A stretch of DNA of 64,000 nt. It comes from Kistimonas sp964291485 (GTDB lineage: Bacteria; Pseudomonadota; Gammaproteobacteria; Pseudomonadales; Endozoicomonadaceae). Location of the stretch: contig OZ220224.1 of NCBI GenBank assembly GCA_964291485.2, positions 2,170,001-2,234,000 on the forward strand. Reading direction: 5' to 3'. The notes beneath the pieces are model-generated. The model was given only the letters and a program-made list of their open reading frames with translations. It did not search any database and had not been told where the DNA came from. The position numbers and the translations under genes were made by a program. Positions 52,385 through 61,075 of the stretch are shown here, piece by piece. Numbering within the stretch: the first letter of the stretch is position 1; each line of letters opens with the position of its first letter.

Positions 52385-53279
52385 TTTAACCCCTGTTGCC
52401 GTTCGGCTTGTTGACCGTTACTCGGACGGTGAGGAAATAGATCATTTCACCTTTGAACCGGTAGCGGTCGAGGGTGTGCTGCCCAGCGTAGCTAACCCGG
52501 CCCAGGTGAGTCCCGGGCAGTTCTTTATGTTGACTGTTCCGGGCAAGGGTGAAGCCGCGTTTACCTATGCCGGCATGCCTGACGAAAACGGCCGCTTCCA
52601 TGCGCTGATTCGCCAGATCGGCAAGTTGACCGATGCACTTTTCACTTGTCAGCCCGGTGATGTGCTCGGTGCCCGTGGTCCGTTTGGCAAAGGCTGGCCG
52701 GATCTGGCAGGGCGTCGGGTGCTGGTGATTGCGGGTGGTTGTGGTCTCGCGCCGGTAGCGGCGGAGATCGATGCCCTGACAGCGCAGGGCTCGGTGCCGG
52801 TTGTCTATTTCAGTGCGCGCAGCGAAGCCATGCTGGTGATGCGCGAGGAGCGGGAGAAGTGGCGGGAAACCTGCCGCCTTTATGAAGCCGTGGACAACCA
52901 GGAAGGCGCCAGCCGGGAATACCTGAAAGGGCGGGAATTGATGAGCAACCTGGATCGTATCCAGGCAGAGGATGGTCCCTTTGATGATGTGATCTGCTGC
53001 GGTCCGGAAGGGATGATGGAAGCGGTCTGCAAGTATCTGACCGGGCAGGGATATCCTGCAGAGCATATCTGGCTGTCACTGGAACGGCGTATGCACTGTG
53101 GTGTTGGACTGTGTGGTCACTGCTATGTGGCGAATGATCTGGTCTGTGTTGATGGCCCCACCTATCGCTGGGATCAGTTGGGTGAACTCGTCGTAAAAGA
53201 GAAATCCGTTAAACCACCCCGTGAACCGATAGGCATGGGGCATGCGGATCTAGGAGAGTGTTGCGGTAATTGTGTTTGA
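52377..53279 (+). CDS. FAD/NAD(P)-binding subunit (HydG/AsrB-like)
   Basis: A 300-residue ferredoxin-reductase-type flavoprotein with FAD-binding SPGQFFMLTVPGKGEAA, NAD(P)-binding RVLVIAGGCGLAPVAAEID, FDDVICCGPEGMMEAV and a 2Fe-2S site near the end (MHCGVGLCGHCYV...LVCVDGP). This layout matches HydG of sulfhydrogenases and AsrB. In this operon it would couple formate oxidation to NAD(P) reduction, or the reverse. The ATG (52377) overlaps the previous stop, so translation is coupled. Confidence 0.85.
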   Translation: MFDLTPVAVRLVDRYSDGEEIDHFTFEPVAVEGVLPSVANPAQVSPGQFFMLTVPGKGEAAFTYAGMPDENGRFHALIRQIGKLTDALFTCQPGDVLGARGPFGKGWPDLAGRRVLVIAGGCGLAPVAAEIDALTAQGSVPVVYFSARSEAMLVMREEREKWRETCRLYEAVDNQEGASREYLKGRELMSNLDRIQAEDGPFDDVICCGPEGMMEAVCKYLTGQGYPAEHIWLSLERRMHCGVGLCGHCYVANDLVCVDGPTYRWDQLGELVVKEKSVKPPREPIGMGHADLGECCGNCV

Positions 53280-53297
53280 CGTTTGGTAGCACGCAAC

Positions 53298-53325
53298 AAA
53301 GCCGGCCCTACAGGTCGGCTTTTTG
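53298..53325 (+). terminator. Rho-independent terminator after the formate dehydrogenase operon
   Basis: AAAGCCG(G)CC and GG(T)CGGCTTT around a short loop, followed by T bases. It lies between the convergent dehydrogenase operon and the RRM gene. Confidence 0.7.
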
Positions 53326-53339
53326 AGTATTGGGTTGCG

Positions 53340-53645
53340 TTAGAACCGCTTGCGTCCGCCTGGCCCGCCACGGCCGCCATTACCGCGGTCATTCTTGCTC
53401 CGTTCGGTGGCAATACTAACTCGCATGTCTCGCCCGTTCAGTGCCTGGCCATCCAGGGTGAGGGCAGACTCGGCAGCTTCTTCCGTGCTGAAGGTCACGA
53501 AAGCAAATCCCCGTGAACGGCCTGACTCATGGTCTGTGATGACGCGGGCTTCTTCAATAGTGCCGAAGGGGCTGAATGCCTCTTGCAGCTCTTCATCGGT
53601 GACCGAAAAATCCAGGTTGCCGACAAACAGTTTCTTTCTCTGCAT
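53340..53645 (-). CDS. RRM-domain RNA-binding protein
   Basis: A 101-residue single-RRM protein of the bacterial Rbp type. RNP2 is KLFVGNLDFSV (about 5-15) and RNP1 SRGFAFVTFSTEEAAESAL (about 44-62), with the usual helix ELQEAFSPFGTIEEA between. The C-terminus is a Gly/Arg-rich tail (GNGGRGGPGGRKRF). The role is RNA binding, often cold or stress linked. It has its own transcript, facing the dehydrogenase operon. Confidence 0.92.
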   Translation of the reverse strand: MQRKKLFVGNLDFSVTDEELQEAFSPFGTIEEARVITDHESGRSRGFAFVTFSTEEAAESALTLDGQALNGRDMRVSIATERSKNDRGNGGRGGPGGRKRF

Positions 53646-54072
53646 GTAATACTCTCCAATGACGTAGGTTATCTTGACTCTCTACCTGCAAAATAACGGA
53701 CGCCGTTAGAGGCTGGCCTTTTGGGGTAAAAGTTAAGATTTTTTGGCACATACAGTGGCTTGGACAAGTTCGGTGGATATTTGGTTCCTCAGGTCGATTT
53801 CTCGTTTTCAGTGAGAATATTCTGCGAGTTGAACCGCGTCATTTTTATGGTTGGATAATGGTTGCAGTTCTTTTTATTGCTTTCTGTTATGAGTATTAGT
53901 CTTCAGGCGCTTGGATTCAGTGCATGCATGGGCCGTCAATGCATCAGAAAGGGATACCTTAGTGACCTGGATGTCTTTGAGCAGGAGCACGAGGCGTTTC
54001 TTTGCGTCCATCGGTGCTCCCTGTAAGGTTCGATAATGAATAGATGGCTGGACTCATGAAGCAGTGACAGAG
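53646..54072. other. Gene-free stretch
   Basis: About 430 bp between the RRM gene start and the stop of the His-rich gene. It probably holds the RRM promoter and leader, as cold-shock-type genes often have long leaders, but no defined site was found. No protein gene or repeat is supported. Confidence 0.5.
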
Positions 54073-54348
54073 TTAGTCTGACTCGTCGCTGGTTTTGTGG
54101 TGTTCCCGGCTGGACTTTTTGTGGTCGTGCATCTTGGTCTTATGGTGATGCTCTGACTCAGCACCGTGATGGGCAACCGGGTGTTTGTGGCCGGTGGGAT
54201 CGCCCCCATGTTGCGTATGCGGATGACTTTTCTCGTGTTCGCGGTATTCCATGTGATCCTTGTTGTGCTTGTGCTCCTCATCGTCGCCATACCGGCGTTC
54301 CATTTGCTCCTGCATGCTGACGGATGTTTTATGCGCTTTATCGGACAT
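54073..54348 (-). CDS. Small His-rich protein
   Basis: A 91-residue protein starting at 54348, where AGGAG lies 5 bases upstream. It has 19 His, many in pairs or triplets with Lys, Asp and Glu (ERRYGDDEEHKHNKDHMEYR, HPVAHHGAESEHHHKTKMHD). There is no signal peptide. Such composition suggests binding of zinc, nickel or copper or a disordered stress-protective role, but no family was recognised. It could be an unconstrained low-complexity product, though the start signal is good. Confidence 0.55.
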   Translation of the reverse strand: MSDKAHKTSVSMQEQMERRYGDDEEHKHNKDHMEYREHEKSHPHTQHGGDPTGHKHPVAHHGAESEHHHKTKMHDHKKSSREHHKTSDESD

Positions 54349-54594
54349 AATGACTCCTGCCCTGTGACTGACTGACCTGTCGGTCATGAGGCCGACAGGG
54401 GGAGTATAGTTGCCATTTCATAACTCCGGTAAACACCGGGATGCCGGTTATGCATGAGGCAATGGTTTTTATGCAGGTGGATAGTTGATCAAATTGTTGC
54501 GGTAATCTTCGCTGAAGACCGGTATTCTTTACTCACAAAAAAATCAACGACAGTGTGATATTACTGTTAACCAAACAGACTGCACGGATTGGGC

Positions 54595-55767
54595 ATGACA
54601 ATAAAAAAGATCCTGCTGCCGGTCATCATTCTGGCTGTCTTCTTATTGGGCGCGTTGCTACTGTCGGCGTATCAACCTGATCGGCAAACCAGAGACACAG
54701 CCTCTTCCGATGTGCTTGTCGAGACGCAGACTTTGCGGGTTGAAACCATACCCGTTCTGATTGAGAGTCAGGGCACCGTGCAACCTTCTACGGAAACCAC
54801 GCTGGTCTCGGAAGTATCCGGCCTTGTTACAGAACTGTCACCGGTGTTCGTTGCTGGAGGTGTGTTTCGCAAGGGGGATGTGTTGATCCGGCTGGATCCC
54901 CTGGATTATGCGGTGTCAGTTCGTCAGGCAGAGGCAGCCCTTGCAGCCAGCCAGGCTCGCCTGACGGAAGAGCTGGCGCGCCGTCAGGCGGAAGCGGTCA
55001 ACTGGCGGCAATCCGGACGCCCCTTGGCAGACGCACCACCACTGTTATTGAGGGAGCCGTTTGTTGCGGAGGCCGACGCCAACGTCAAGGCGGCGCAGGC
55101 CGAGTTGGATAAGGCCAGACTGTATCTGGGTAAGACAGAAATTCGTGCACCTTATGACGGCATGGTCAAAAGTCGTCAGGCGGATATTGGACAATATGTT
55201 TCGCCAGGTACGCCCTTGGGGATCATCTTTGCCACGGATACTGCCGAGGTGCGTTTGCCGGTCACGGCCAGTAGTCTGCCACTGTTGGATATACCGGCAT
55301 TTGGCAGTATCGCGAACGGGCCTTCTGTCACACTGACCGCGCAGTTTGGTTCGCAGACCGCTCAATGGACAGGTGACATTGTTCGCAGCGAGGGCGTCGT
55401 TGAAGGCTCAACCCGCATGCATGTGCTGGTGGCTGAAGTCCATGATCCTTACGGCATTACGCGCAGTGACAGTAGGATGCCGCTGAAAGCGGGACTCTTT
55501 GTGCGTGCGTCCATTACCGGCATATCACTGTGCAGTGTTTACGCGGTGCCCCGTTCCCTGATTCGGCGGAACAATGAAGTGCTGGTGGCTGACAAGGGAG
55601 TAATGCGTCTACGACAGGTGAACGTGCGTTATGCCTCAGCCGGGATGGCGTATGTGGATAGTGGTTTTCAGGCTGGAGACCGTCTGATTACCACGGTGCT
55701 GGAGGATCCGCTGGAGGGGACACCAATCACTGACAGCAGTCAATCCGATGGAACGGGTGAGGGATAA
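54595..55767 (+). CDS. RND efflux periplasmic adaptor (membrane fusion protein)
   Basis: A 390-residue adaptor anchored by an N-terminal helix (KILLPVIILAVFLLGALLLS). The lipoyl/hairpin domain follows (VETIPVLIESQGTVQPSTET, LIRLDPLDYAVSVRQAEAAL, QAELDKARLYLGKTEIRAPY), then the beta-barrel and membrane-proximal parts (PLKAGLFVRASITG, YAVPRSLIRRNNEVLVADKG). The ATG at 54595 is preferred to a TTG at 54589. It bridges the following RND pump and an outer-membrane channel not found in this window. The pump gene starts 3 bp later. Confidence 0.9.
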   Translation: MTIKKILLPVIILAVFLLGALLLSAYQPDRQTRDTASSDVLVETQTLRVETIPVLIESQGTVQPSTETTLVSEVSGLVTELSPVFVAGGVFRKGDVLIRLDPLDYAVSVRQAEAALAASQARLTEELARRQAEAVNWRQSGRPLADAPPLLLREPFVAEADANVKAAQAELDKARLYLGKTEIRAPYDGMVKSRQADIGQYVSPGTPLGIIFATDTAEVRLPVTASSLPLLDIPAFGSIANGPSVTLTAQFGSQTAQWTGDIVRSEGVVEGSTRMHVLVAEVHDPYGITRSDSRMPLKAGLFVRASITGISLCSVYAVPRSLIRRNNEVLVADKGVMRLRQVNVRYASAGMAYVDSGFQAGDRLITTVLEDPLEGTPITDSSQSDGTGEG

Positions 55768-55770
55768 CCG

Positions 55771-58700
55771 GTGAGTAGTGAATCCTATGAACGACAGGGT
55801 GTGATTGCCTGGTTTACCCGTAACCCTGTGGCCGCCAACCTGCTGATGTTGATCATTGTGGTCGCAGGAATTACGGCTGCCTTCAGTATCAAGAAGCGCA
55901 CTTTTCCCGATTTTGAAATCAATAAAATCCAGGTGGTGATTGATTACCCTGGTGCGTCACCGGGGGATGTCGAGCAGGGTATCAGTATCCGGGTGGAGGA
56001 AGCACTTAACGGGATTGCCGGTATCAAGGATATTGAATCCATCGCCCGGGAAGGGAGCGGGGTCACCATTATTGATGTGGAATCCGGCTTTGAAGTGGAT
56101 GATATTCTTACCGATGTCGAACAGGCTGTGGATGGCATTACAGGGTTGCCGGAAGAAACGGAAAAGCCGGTGATCAGCAAGGTTGAGAATGATCGGATGA
56201 ACAATGTTATCTGGCTGTCAGTTTATGGTGACGCCAGTGCCTATTCCCTGCATCAGGTGGCGGTCAGGGTGCGTGATGACCTGCTGGCGTTGCCGGAAGT
56301 CAGTAAGGTCAAGGTGTTTGGTGATGATGACCTGATTGTCGCCATCGAAGTCTCTGAGCATACCTTACGCGAGTATCGCCTTACTTTTGCTGAAATTGCC
56401 CAGGCTGTGCGCGGTGATTCCGTGGATATTGCCGCCGGTTCCGTGGAAACGCCGGATGGCGATATTGTGCTGCGTACACGCGGACAAGCCTGGTCACCAG
56501 CGGATTATGCGCGCATCATCCTGCGCTCAAACCCTGATGGCAGTCGGTTACGGCTTGGGGATATTGCCGGTATCCGGGAAGAGTTTGACAGTGATGATTC
56601 TCTGTCATTGTTCAATGGCAAGCCGTCCATCAGTCTGAATGTTCTGTCTGCCGGCGATGGGGATGATATTGCCTCATCAGCAGCCGTTGCCCAGTGGGTG
56701 GATGAGCATCGTGACCGGTTGCCCCAGGGTGTCGATGTCGCGGTCTGGGGGGACAGTGCGTACTATCTGCAGGGCCGTCTGGACATGATGCTTGAGAATA
56801 TGCTGGCAGGTGCTGTTCTGGTCTTTCTGGTATTGAGCCTGTTTTTGCGTATCCGGGTCGCCTTCTGGGTGATCATTGGTATCCCGGTCAGCTTTCTGGG
56901 CGCCATATGGTTGATGCCAGTAGGGCCGTTTCCGGTGTTTGTGAATCTGATCAGTTTGTTCGCGTTTATCCTCGTGCTGGGGATTGTTGTTGATGACGCC
57001 ATTATCATCGGTGAGAGCGTATTCACTGAAATCGGAAAACAGGGGCATACCATCGACAGTGTCATCGTTGGCGTGAACCGGGTGGTGGTGCCGGCCATGT
57101 TCGGTGTTTTAACAACGATTGCCGCCTTTGCCCCTGTATTGACCGTCGGTGGTCAGGCGGGACCGTTTTTTGAATCCATTGGTGTTGTTGTCATCTTGTG
57201 TCTGTTGTTTTCCCTGGTGGAATCCAAACTGATTCTGCCGGCACACCTTGCCCATATGAAGCGTTTGCCCGCCGCCGGCGATGAAAAGGGCTGGATCAGT
57301 CGTTTACAGGATTGTTTTAATAAGTCTCTTTTGTCGTTTATTTCTGGTGTCTACCGACCGCTGCTTGAAAGGGCGGTAATACACCGTTATGCCACCATCG
57401 CACTGTTTGTTGGTTTATTGATGTTGACCATGGGAGCGATGAAGGGCGGATTGGTACGGTTTGTCTTTTTTCCGGAAGTGCCGAGTGATTTTCTCGAAGT
57501 CACGGTAAAAATGAATCCGGGAACAGCGCCAGAGGTCAGGAACCAGACCCTGGAAAAGCTGCAGGGAGCGATACGTTCGCTGGATAGCGACTACCGTGAA
57601 GAACATCCTGATAGTCTCGGATTATTGAAGCATGTTCTGATTTTCACGGACGGGGATACCGTCGGGCAAGTTGTTGTGGAAATGACCAAGGCGGAAGGTC
57701 GTACGCTGGATGCTTATGAGATTGCGGATCTCTGGCGACAGCGGGTGGGTGATCTTCCGGGGATTCGTGTACTGGATATCAAGGCGGGTGAAAATGCTGG
57801 TGGAGGCAAGCCCCTGTTTTTCCAGTTGAATGGCGATAATTATCCGCAGCTGCAGGCTGCCGCCCGGGAACTGGAGCAGTACCTTCGCATGACTGACGGC
57901 GTGCACAGCATTGAAAATTCCTTTGAATCCGGCCGTGATGAAATCATCCTTTCACTGAAGCCCGGTGCCCGGGCTTTAGGGTTGAGCCTGGCGGATCTGG
58001 GAGGGCAGATTCGTCAGGGATTTTATGGTGAAGAAGTGGAGCGGTTTCAGCGCTACAGTGATGAAATCCGTGTGTTGCTGCGTTATCCGGAAGATGAGCG
58101 CCAAACGCTGGCCCAGCTGGAAAGTGTCCGAATCAGAACGGCCAATGGGGATGCTGTCCCGCTGGAAGAAGTGGCTGAATTGGAGCGCGGACAGGGCTAT
58201 GCGTCGATCCGACGGTTGGATGGTAAGCGCAGTATTGCCGTCAGTGCTGATGTTGACACGTCCCGTCTTGAGCCGACGACAGTGATCGATGATATCAATA
58301 ACGTGTTTATGCCGGAGATGCTGAAACGCTATCCTGGCATTGAGCATGGGCTTGAAGGTGCCAGTCTGGAAGAGCAGAAAACACTGAGCAAATTGTCGCA
58401 GGCAGGCTTATTGGCGCTATTTATGATCTATGCGCTGATTGCCATACCGCTGCGCTCCTATACCCAGCCGTTTATTATCATGTCCATTATCCCGTTTGGT
58501 TTGATCGGGGCAGTATTTGGACATGGTGTGTTGGGGCTTAATCTCAGCATGTTGTCGATATACGGGCTCATTGCGCTGGCGGGGGTACTGGTGAATGACA
58601 GCCTGATTCTGGTCGATTTCATTAACCGGGGGCGCGAAGCGGGCATGCGGTTACGTGATGCTGTGCTGCAAGCGGGTGAAAATCGTTTCCGGGCCATTAT

Positions 58701-58929
58701 CCTGACATCGTTGACGACTTTCCTGGGTCTGGTGCCTATCCTGCTGGAAAAGAGTTTGCAGGCACAGTTTGTGATACCGATGGCAGTATCTCTTGGGTTC
58801 GGTATTTTGTTTGCCACGGTTATCACTCTGTTCCTGATTCCTGCGTTATATATGATGCTGGATGATCTGGCTGCTATCAGGCATCGTGTGTGGCAAGGCT
58901 TTGGTCTGGTGGCTTTTGGGAAACGGTGA
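55771..58929 (+). CDS. RND efflux transporter permease
   Basis: A 1052-residue proton-driven inner-membrane pump with the 12-helix two-repeat plan. It starts with a GTG after an AGGGATAACC site. Markers are GVIAWFTRNPVAANLLMLII (helix 1), VVIDYPGASPGDVEQGISIR (porter domain), the proton-relay Asp pair in ILVLGIVVDDAIIIGESVFT, and helix 8-12 segments such as FIIMSIIPFGLIGAVFGHGV and GVLVNDSLILVDFINRGREA. It belongs to the AcrB-like group whose adaptor precedes it. Substrates cannot be told from the sequence. Confidence 0.93.
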   Translation: MSSESYERQGVIAWFTRNPVAANLLMLIIVVAGITAAFSIKKRTFPDFEINKIQVVIDYPGASPGDVEQGISIRVEEALNGIAGIKDIESIAREGSGVTIIDVESGFEVDDILTDVEQAVDGITGLPEETEKPVISKVENDRMNNVIWLSVYGDASAYSLHQVAVRVRDDLLALPEVSKVKVFGDDDLIVAIEVSEHTLREYRLTFAEIAQAVRGDSVDIAAGSVETPDGDIVLRTRGQAWSPADYARIILRSNPDGSRLRLGDIAGIREEFDSDDSLSLFNGKPSISLNVLSAGDGDDIASSAAVAQWVDEHRDRLPQGVDVAVWGDSAYYLQGRLDMMLENMLAGAVLVFLVLSLFLRIRVAFWVIIGIPVSFLGAIWLMPVGPFPVFVNLISLFAFILVLGIVVDDAIIIGESVFTEIGKQGHTIDSVIVGVNRVVVPAMFGVLTTIAAFAPVLTVGGQAGPFFESIGVVVILCLLFSLVESKLILPAHLAHMKRLPAAGDEKGWISRLQDCFNKSLLSFISGVYRPLLERAVIHRYATIALFVGLLMLTMGAMKGGLVRFVFFPEVPSDFLEVTVKMNPGTAPEVRNQTLEKLQGAIRSLDSDYREEHPDSLGLLKHVLIFTDGDTVGQVVVEMTKAEGRTLDAYEIADLWRQRVGDLPGIRVLDIKAGENAGGGKPLFFQLNGDNYPQLQAAARELEQYLRMTDGVHSIENSFESGRDEIILSLKPGARALGLSLADLGGQIRQGFYGEEVERFQRYSDEIRVLLRYPEDERQTLAQLESVRIRTANGDAVPLEEVAELERGQGYASIRRLDGKRSIAVSADVDTSRLEPTTVIDDINNVFMPEMLKRYPGIEHGLEGASLEEQKTLSKLSQAGLLALFMIYALIAIPLRSYTQPFIIMSIIPFGLIGAVFGHGVLGLNLSMLSIYGLIALAGVLVNDSLILVDFINRGREAGMRLRDAVLQAGENRFRAIILTSLTTFLGLVPILLEKSLQAQFVIPMAVSLGFGILFATVITLFLIPALYMMLDDLAAIRHRVWQGFGLVAFGKR

Positions 58930-58955
58930 TTGTTGTCTGGGTGAGATCGGGGTAA

Positions 58956-59062
58956 ATCGACACCGGCGATTTCCGTTTTTTGCCGCATCCACAGGGCTCC
59001 TGCCCTGCGATGCTACCGCGGCATCCCTGCCGCTGCTGCAAACGAAAACCCCCGGTGTCGAT
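58956..59062. repeat. Structured intergenic repeat-like element
   Basis: An 11-bp inverted repeat (ATCGACACCGG at 58956-58966, CCGGTGTCGAT at 59052-59062) encloses GC-rich nested palindromes with GCATCC...CCTGCC and GCGGCATCCCTGCCGC motifs. The look is that of REP/BIME-type or similar intergenic repeats, but only one copy is in this window. Confidence 0.45.
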
Positions 59063-59125
59063 ATCGGGCATCGCCGATTAAGTCGGCGGGTGATGGTTCG
59101 AATAGCTCAATCATAGGGTGAAGCT

Positions 59126-60622
59126 ATGGGCAATGCGCTGGAAAACCTGCAGGAACATTTTCGGAAGATTCATCGCTTAACCCATCTTGCCGCGATGGGG
59201 CAATGGGATCAGGCCGCCATGATGCCGCCGGGAGGTAATCAGGCGCGCAGTGAAGCATTGGCCGAGCTGGCCGTAATTATTCACCGGGAAAAAACACACC
59301 CTCAGGTTGGGGAATGGCTGGATCAGGCAGACAGTAATGCGGCGGATGCTGACAGCAAGGCTTCATTGCGTGAAATGCGCCGTGTCTGGCAGCAGGCTAC
59401 GGTGATTCCCGAGGCGCTGGTGCAGGCCAAAAGCCTGGCAGGCAGTGCCTGTGAGCACGCCTGGCGAACACAGCGTAAGGAAAATGATTGGCAGGGGTTT
59501 GCTGTAAACTTGGAAGCTGTCGTCAAACTCTCCAGGGAAGAGGCGCAAATCCGTGCCGAAAGCATGAACTGTTCGCCCTACGATGCCTTGCTTGATCTGT
59601 ATGAGCCGGGTATGAACAGTGCTGAACTGGATCGCATTTTTGCTGACGTGAACTCCTGGCTGCCGTCATTGATCCAGACAGTGTGTGAGCAGCAGAAGCA
59701 GGATGTGGTGTTGGCACCAAAAGGGCCTTTCGCTATCGAAAAACAGGCGGCGTTGGGGCGTAAAATCATGACATTGCTGGGGTTTGATTTTGACCACGGT
59801 CGCCTGGATGTCAGCGTGCACCCCTTTTGTGGTGGCGTGCCGGAAGATGTGCGTATTACCACGCGCTACAACGAGGATGACTTTACCCAGGCGTTAATGG
59901 GGATTATCCATGAAACCGGTCATGCCCGTTATGAACAGAACCGTCCCGCGGCAGTGTTGGGCTTACCGGTGAGCGAGTCACGTTCCATGGGGATTCATGA
60001 AAGCCAAAGCCTGTTTTTTGAAATGCAGTTGGGGCGTAGTCCAGCATTCCTGTCGTTGATCGCACCGTGGATTGTTGAGTCGCTTGCGTTGGGTGATGAT
60101 CCGGCGCTTGAGCTGGATAACCTTTGCCGAATCTATGACCGGGTCAGCCCTGGCTTTATTAGGGTGGACGCTGATGAGGTGACCTATCCTGCCCACATTA
60201 TCCTTCGCTATGAGATTGAGCGGGACCTGGTTGAAGGGCGGATTGAAGTGAGTGATATTCCTGCGCTCTGGGATGAGAAAATACAGACCTCGCTGGGGTT
60301 GGATACACAGGGCAATTACCGCGACGGCTGTATGCAGGATATTCACTGGACTGACGGTTCTTTTGGTTACTTCCCCAGTTATACCCTGGGTGCCATGGTC
60401 GCTGCGCAGCTATTTGCCGCACTGCGTAAGGAACAGCCGGATGTTGATGCGCAGATTCGTGAGGGGAATCTGCAAGGGATATTTGACTGGTTGCGTAACG
60501 GAATATGGCAGCAGGGTTCCCGGCTGGAAACAGATGCCTTGATTCAATCTGCTACGGGGGAGACGCTCAATCCTGCCTATTTCCGTAAGCATCTTGAGCA
60601 GCGTTATTTAAAGGGGGCTTAA
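59126..60622 (+). CDS. M32-family metallocarboxypeptidase (Taq type)
   Basis: A 498-residue cytoplasmic zinc carboxypeptidase. The family order is seen: HLAAMGQWDQAAMMPPGG near the start, HPFCGGVPEDVRITTRYNED, the zinc motif HETGH in GIIHETGHARYEQNRP, third-ligand segment GIHESQSLFFEMQLGRS, and DEVTYPAHIILRYEIERDLV, then TDGSFGYFPSYTLGAMVAAQ. It removes C-terminal residues from peptides. A GGGTGAAGCT site precedes the ATG. It stands alone between the RND pump and a convergent cytochrome gene. Confidence 0.92.
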   Translation: MGNALENLQEHFRKIHRLTHLAAMGQWDQAAMMPPGGNQARSEALAELAVIIHREKTHPQVGEWLDQADSNAADADSKASLREMRRVWQQATVIPEALVQAKSLAGSACEHAWRTQRKENDWQGFAVNLEAVVKLSREEAQIRAESMNCSPYDALLDLYEPGMNSAELDRIFADVNSWLPSLIQTVCEQQKQDVVLAPKGPFAIEKQAALGRKIMTLLGFDFDHGRLDVSVHPFCGGVPEDVRITTRYNEDDFTQALMGIIHETGHARYEQNRPAAVLGLPVSESRSMGIHESQSLFFEMQLGRSPAFLSLIAPWIVESLALGDDPALELDNLCRIYDRVSPGFIRVDADEVTYPAHIILRYEIERDLVEGRIEVSDIPALWDEKIQTSLGLDTQGNYRDGCMQDIHWTDGSFGYFPSYTLGAMVAAQLFAALRKEQPDVDAQIREGNLQGIFDWLRNGIWQQGSRLETDALIQSATGETLNPAYFRKHLEQRYLKGA

Positions 60623-60639
60623 AAGCCTCGTTAACGTTG

Positions 60640-60975
60640 TTATTGGAATCGGCTGAAATATTCTGACAGCTCGATGATTTCCTGATCAGAAAGCCGATAG
60701 GCCATAACATTCATGGTAGGGTTTTTAATCTCGCCATTGCGATAGTCACGCAGCTTGCTGGCCAGCGCGTCCGCTGTCTGGCCGGCCAGCCTGGGCCCTT
60801 TCATGGCCGGATTACCCTGGCCACGGGTTCCGTGACAGCTGGCACAGCCTTTTGCTTGTACCACAGCCTGCAATTTTTCCAGTGATAGGTTAGCGGGGGA
60901 GGCACTGTCTGCGCTGGCAGGGCCTGTTAAGGTAATAAGCAGAAGGCTGGTGACGCCATGTAGGCAGAGTTTCAT
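60640..60975 (-). CDS. Periplasmic c-type cytochrome
   Basis: A 111-residue single-haem cytochrome. I set the start at 60975, with CGGAGAC upstream, dropping 86 unlikely codons. It has a signal peptide (KLCLHGVTSLLLITLTGPAS, cleavage near ASA/DSA) and the haem motif CASCH in QAKGCASCHGTRGQGNPAMK, with the Met ligand likely in NPTMNVMAYRLSDQEI. It resembles small c553/c5-type electron carriers. It is convergent with the M32 gene and divergent from the TIGR01777 gene. Confidence 0.88.
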   Translation of the reverse strand: MKLCLHGVTSLLLITLTGPASADSASPANLSLEKLQAVVQAKGCASCHGTRGQGNPAMKGPRLAGQTADALASKLRDYRNGEIKNPTMNVMAYRLSDQEIIELSEYFSRFQ

Positions 60976-61075
60976 AATGTCTCCGTGTGCAGTCCTTGCT
61001 ATTGCAAAGGGATAACCGTTTGCTGGCATTATACTGGAAGAACATGATCGACTAATCCCCACAAGGGTGGATGCC

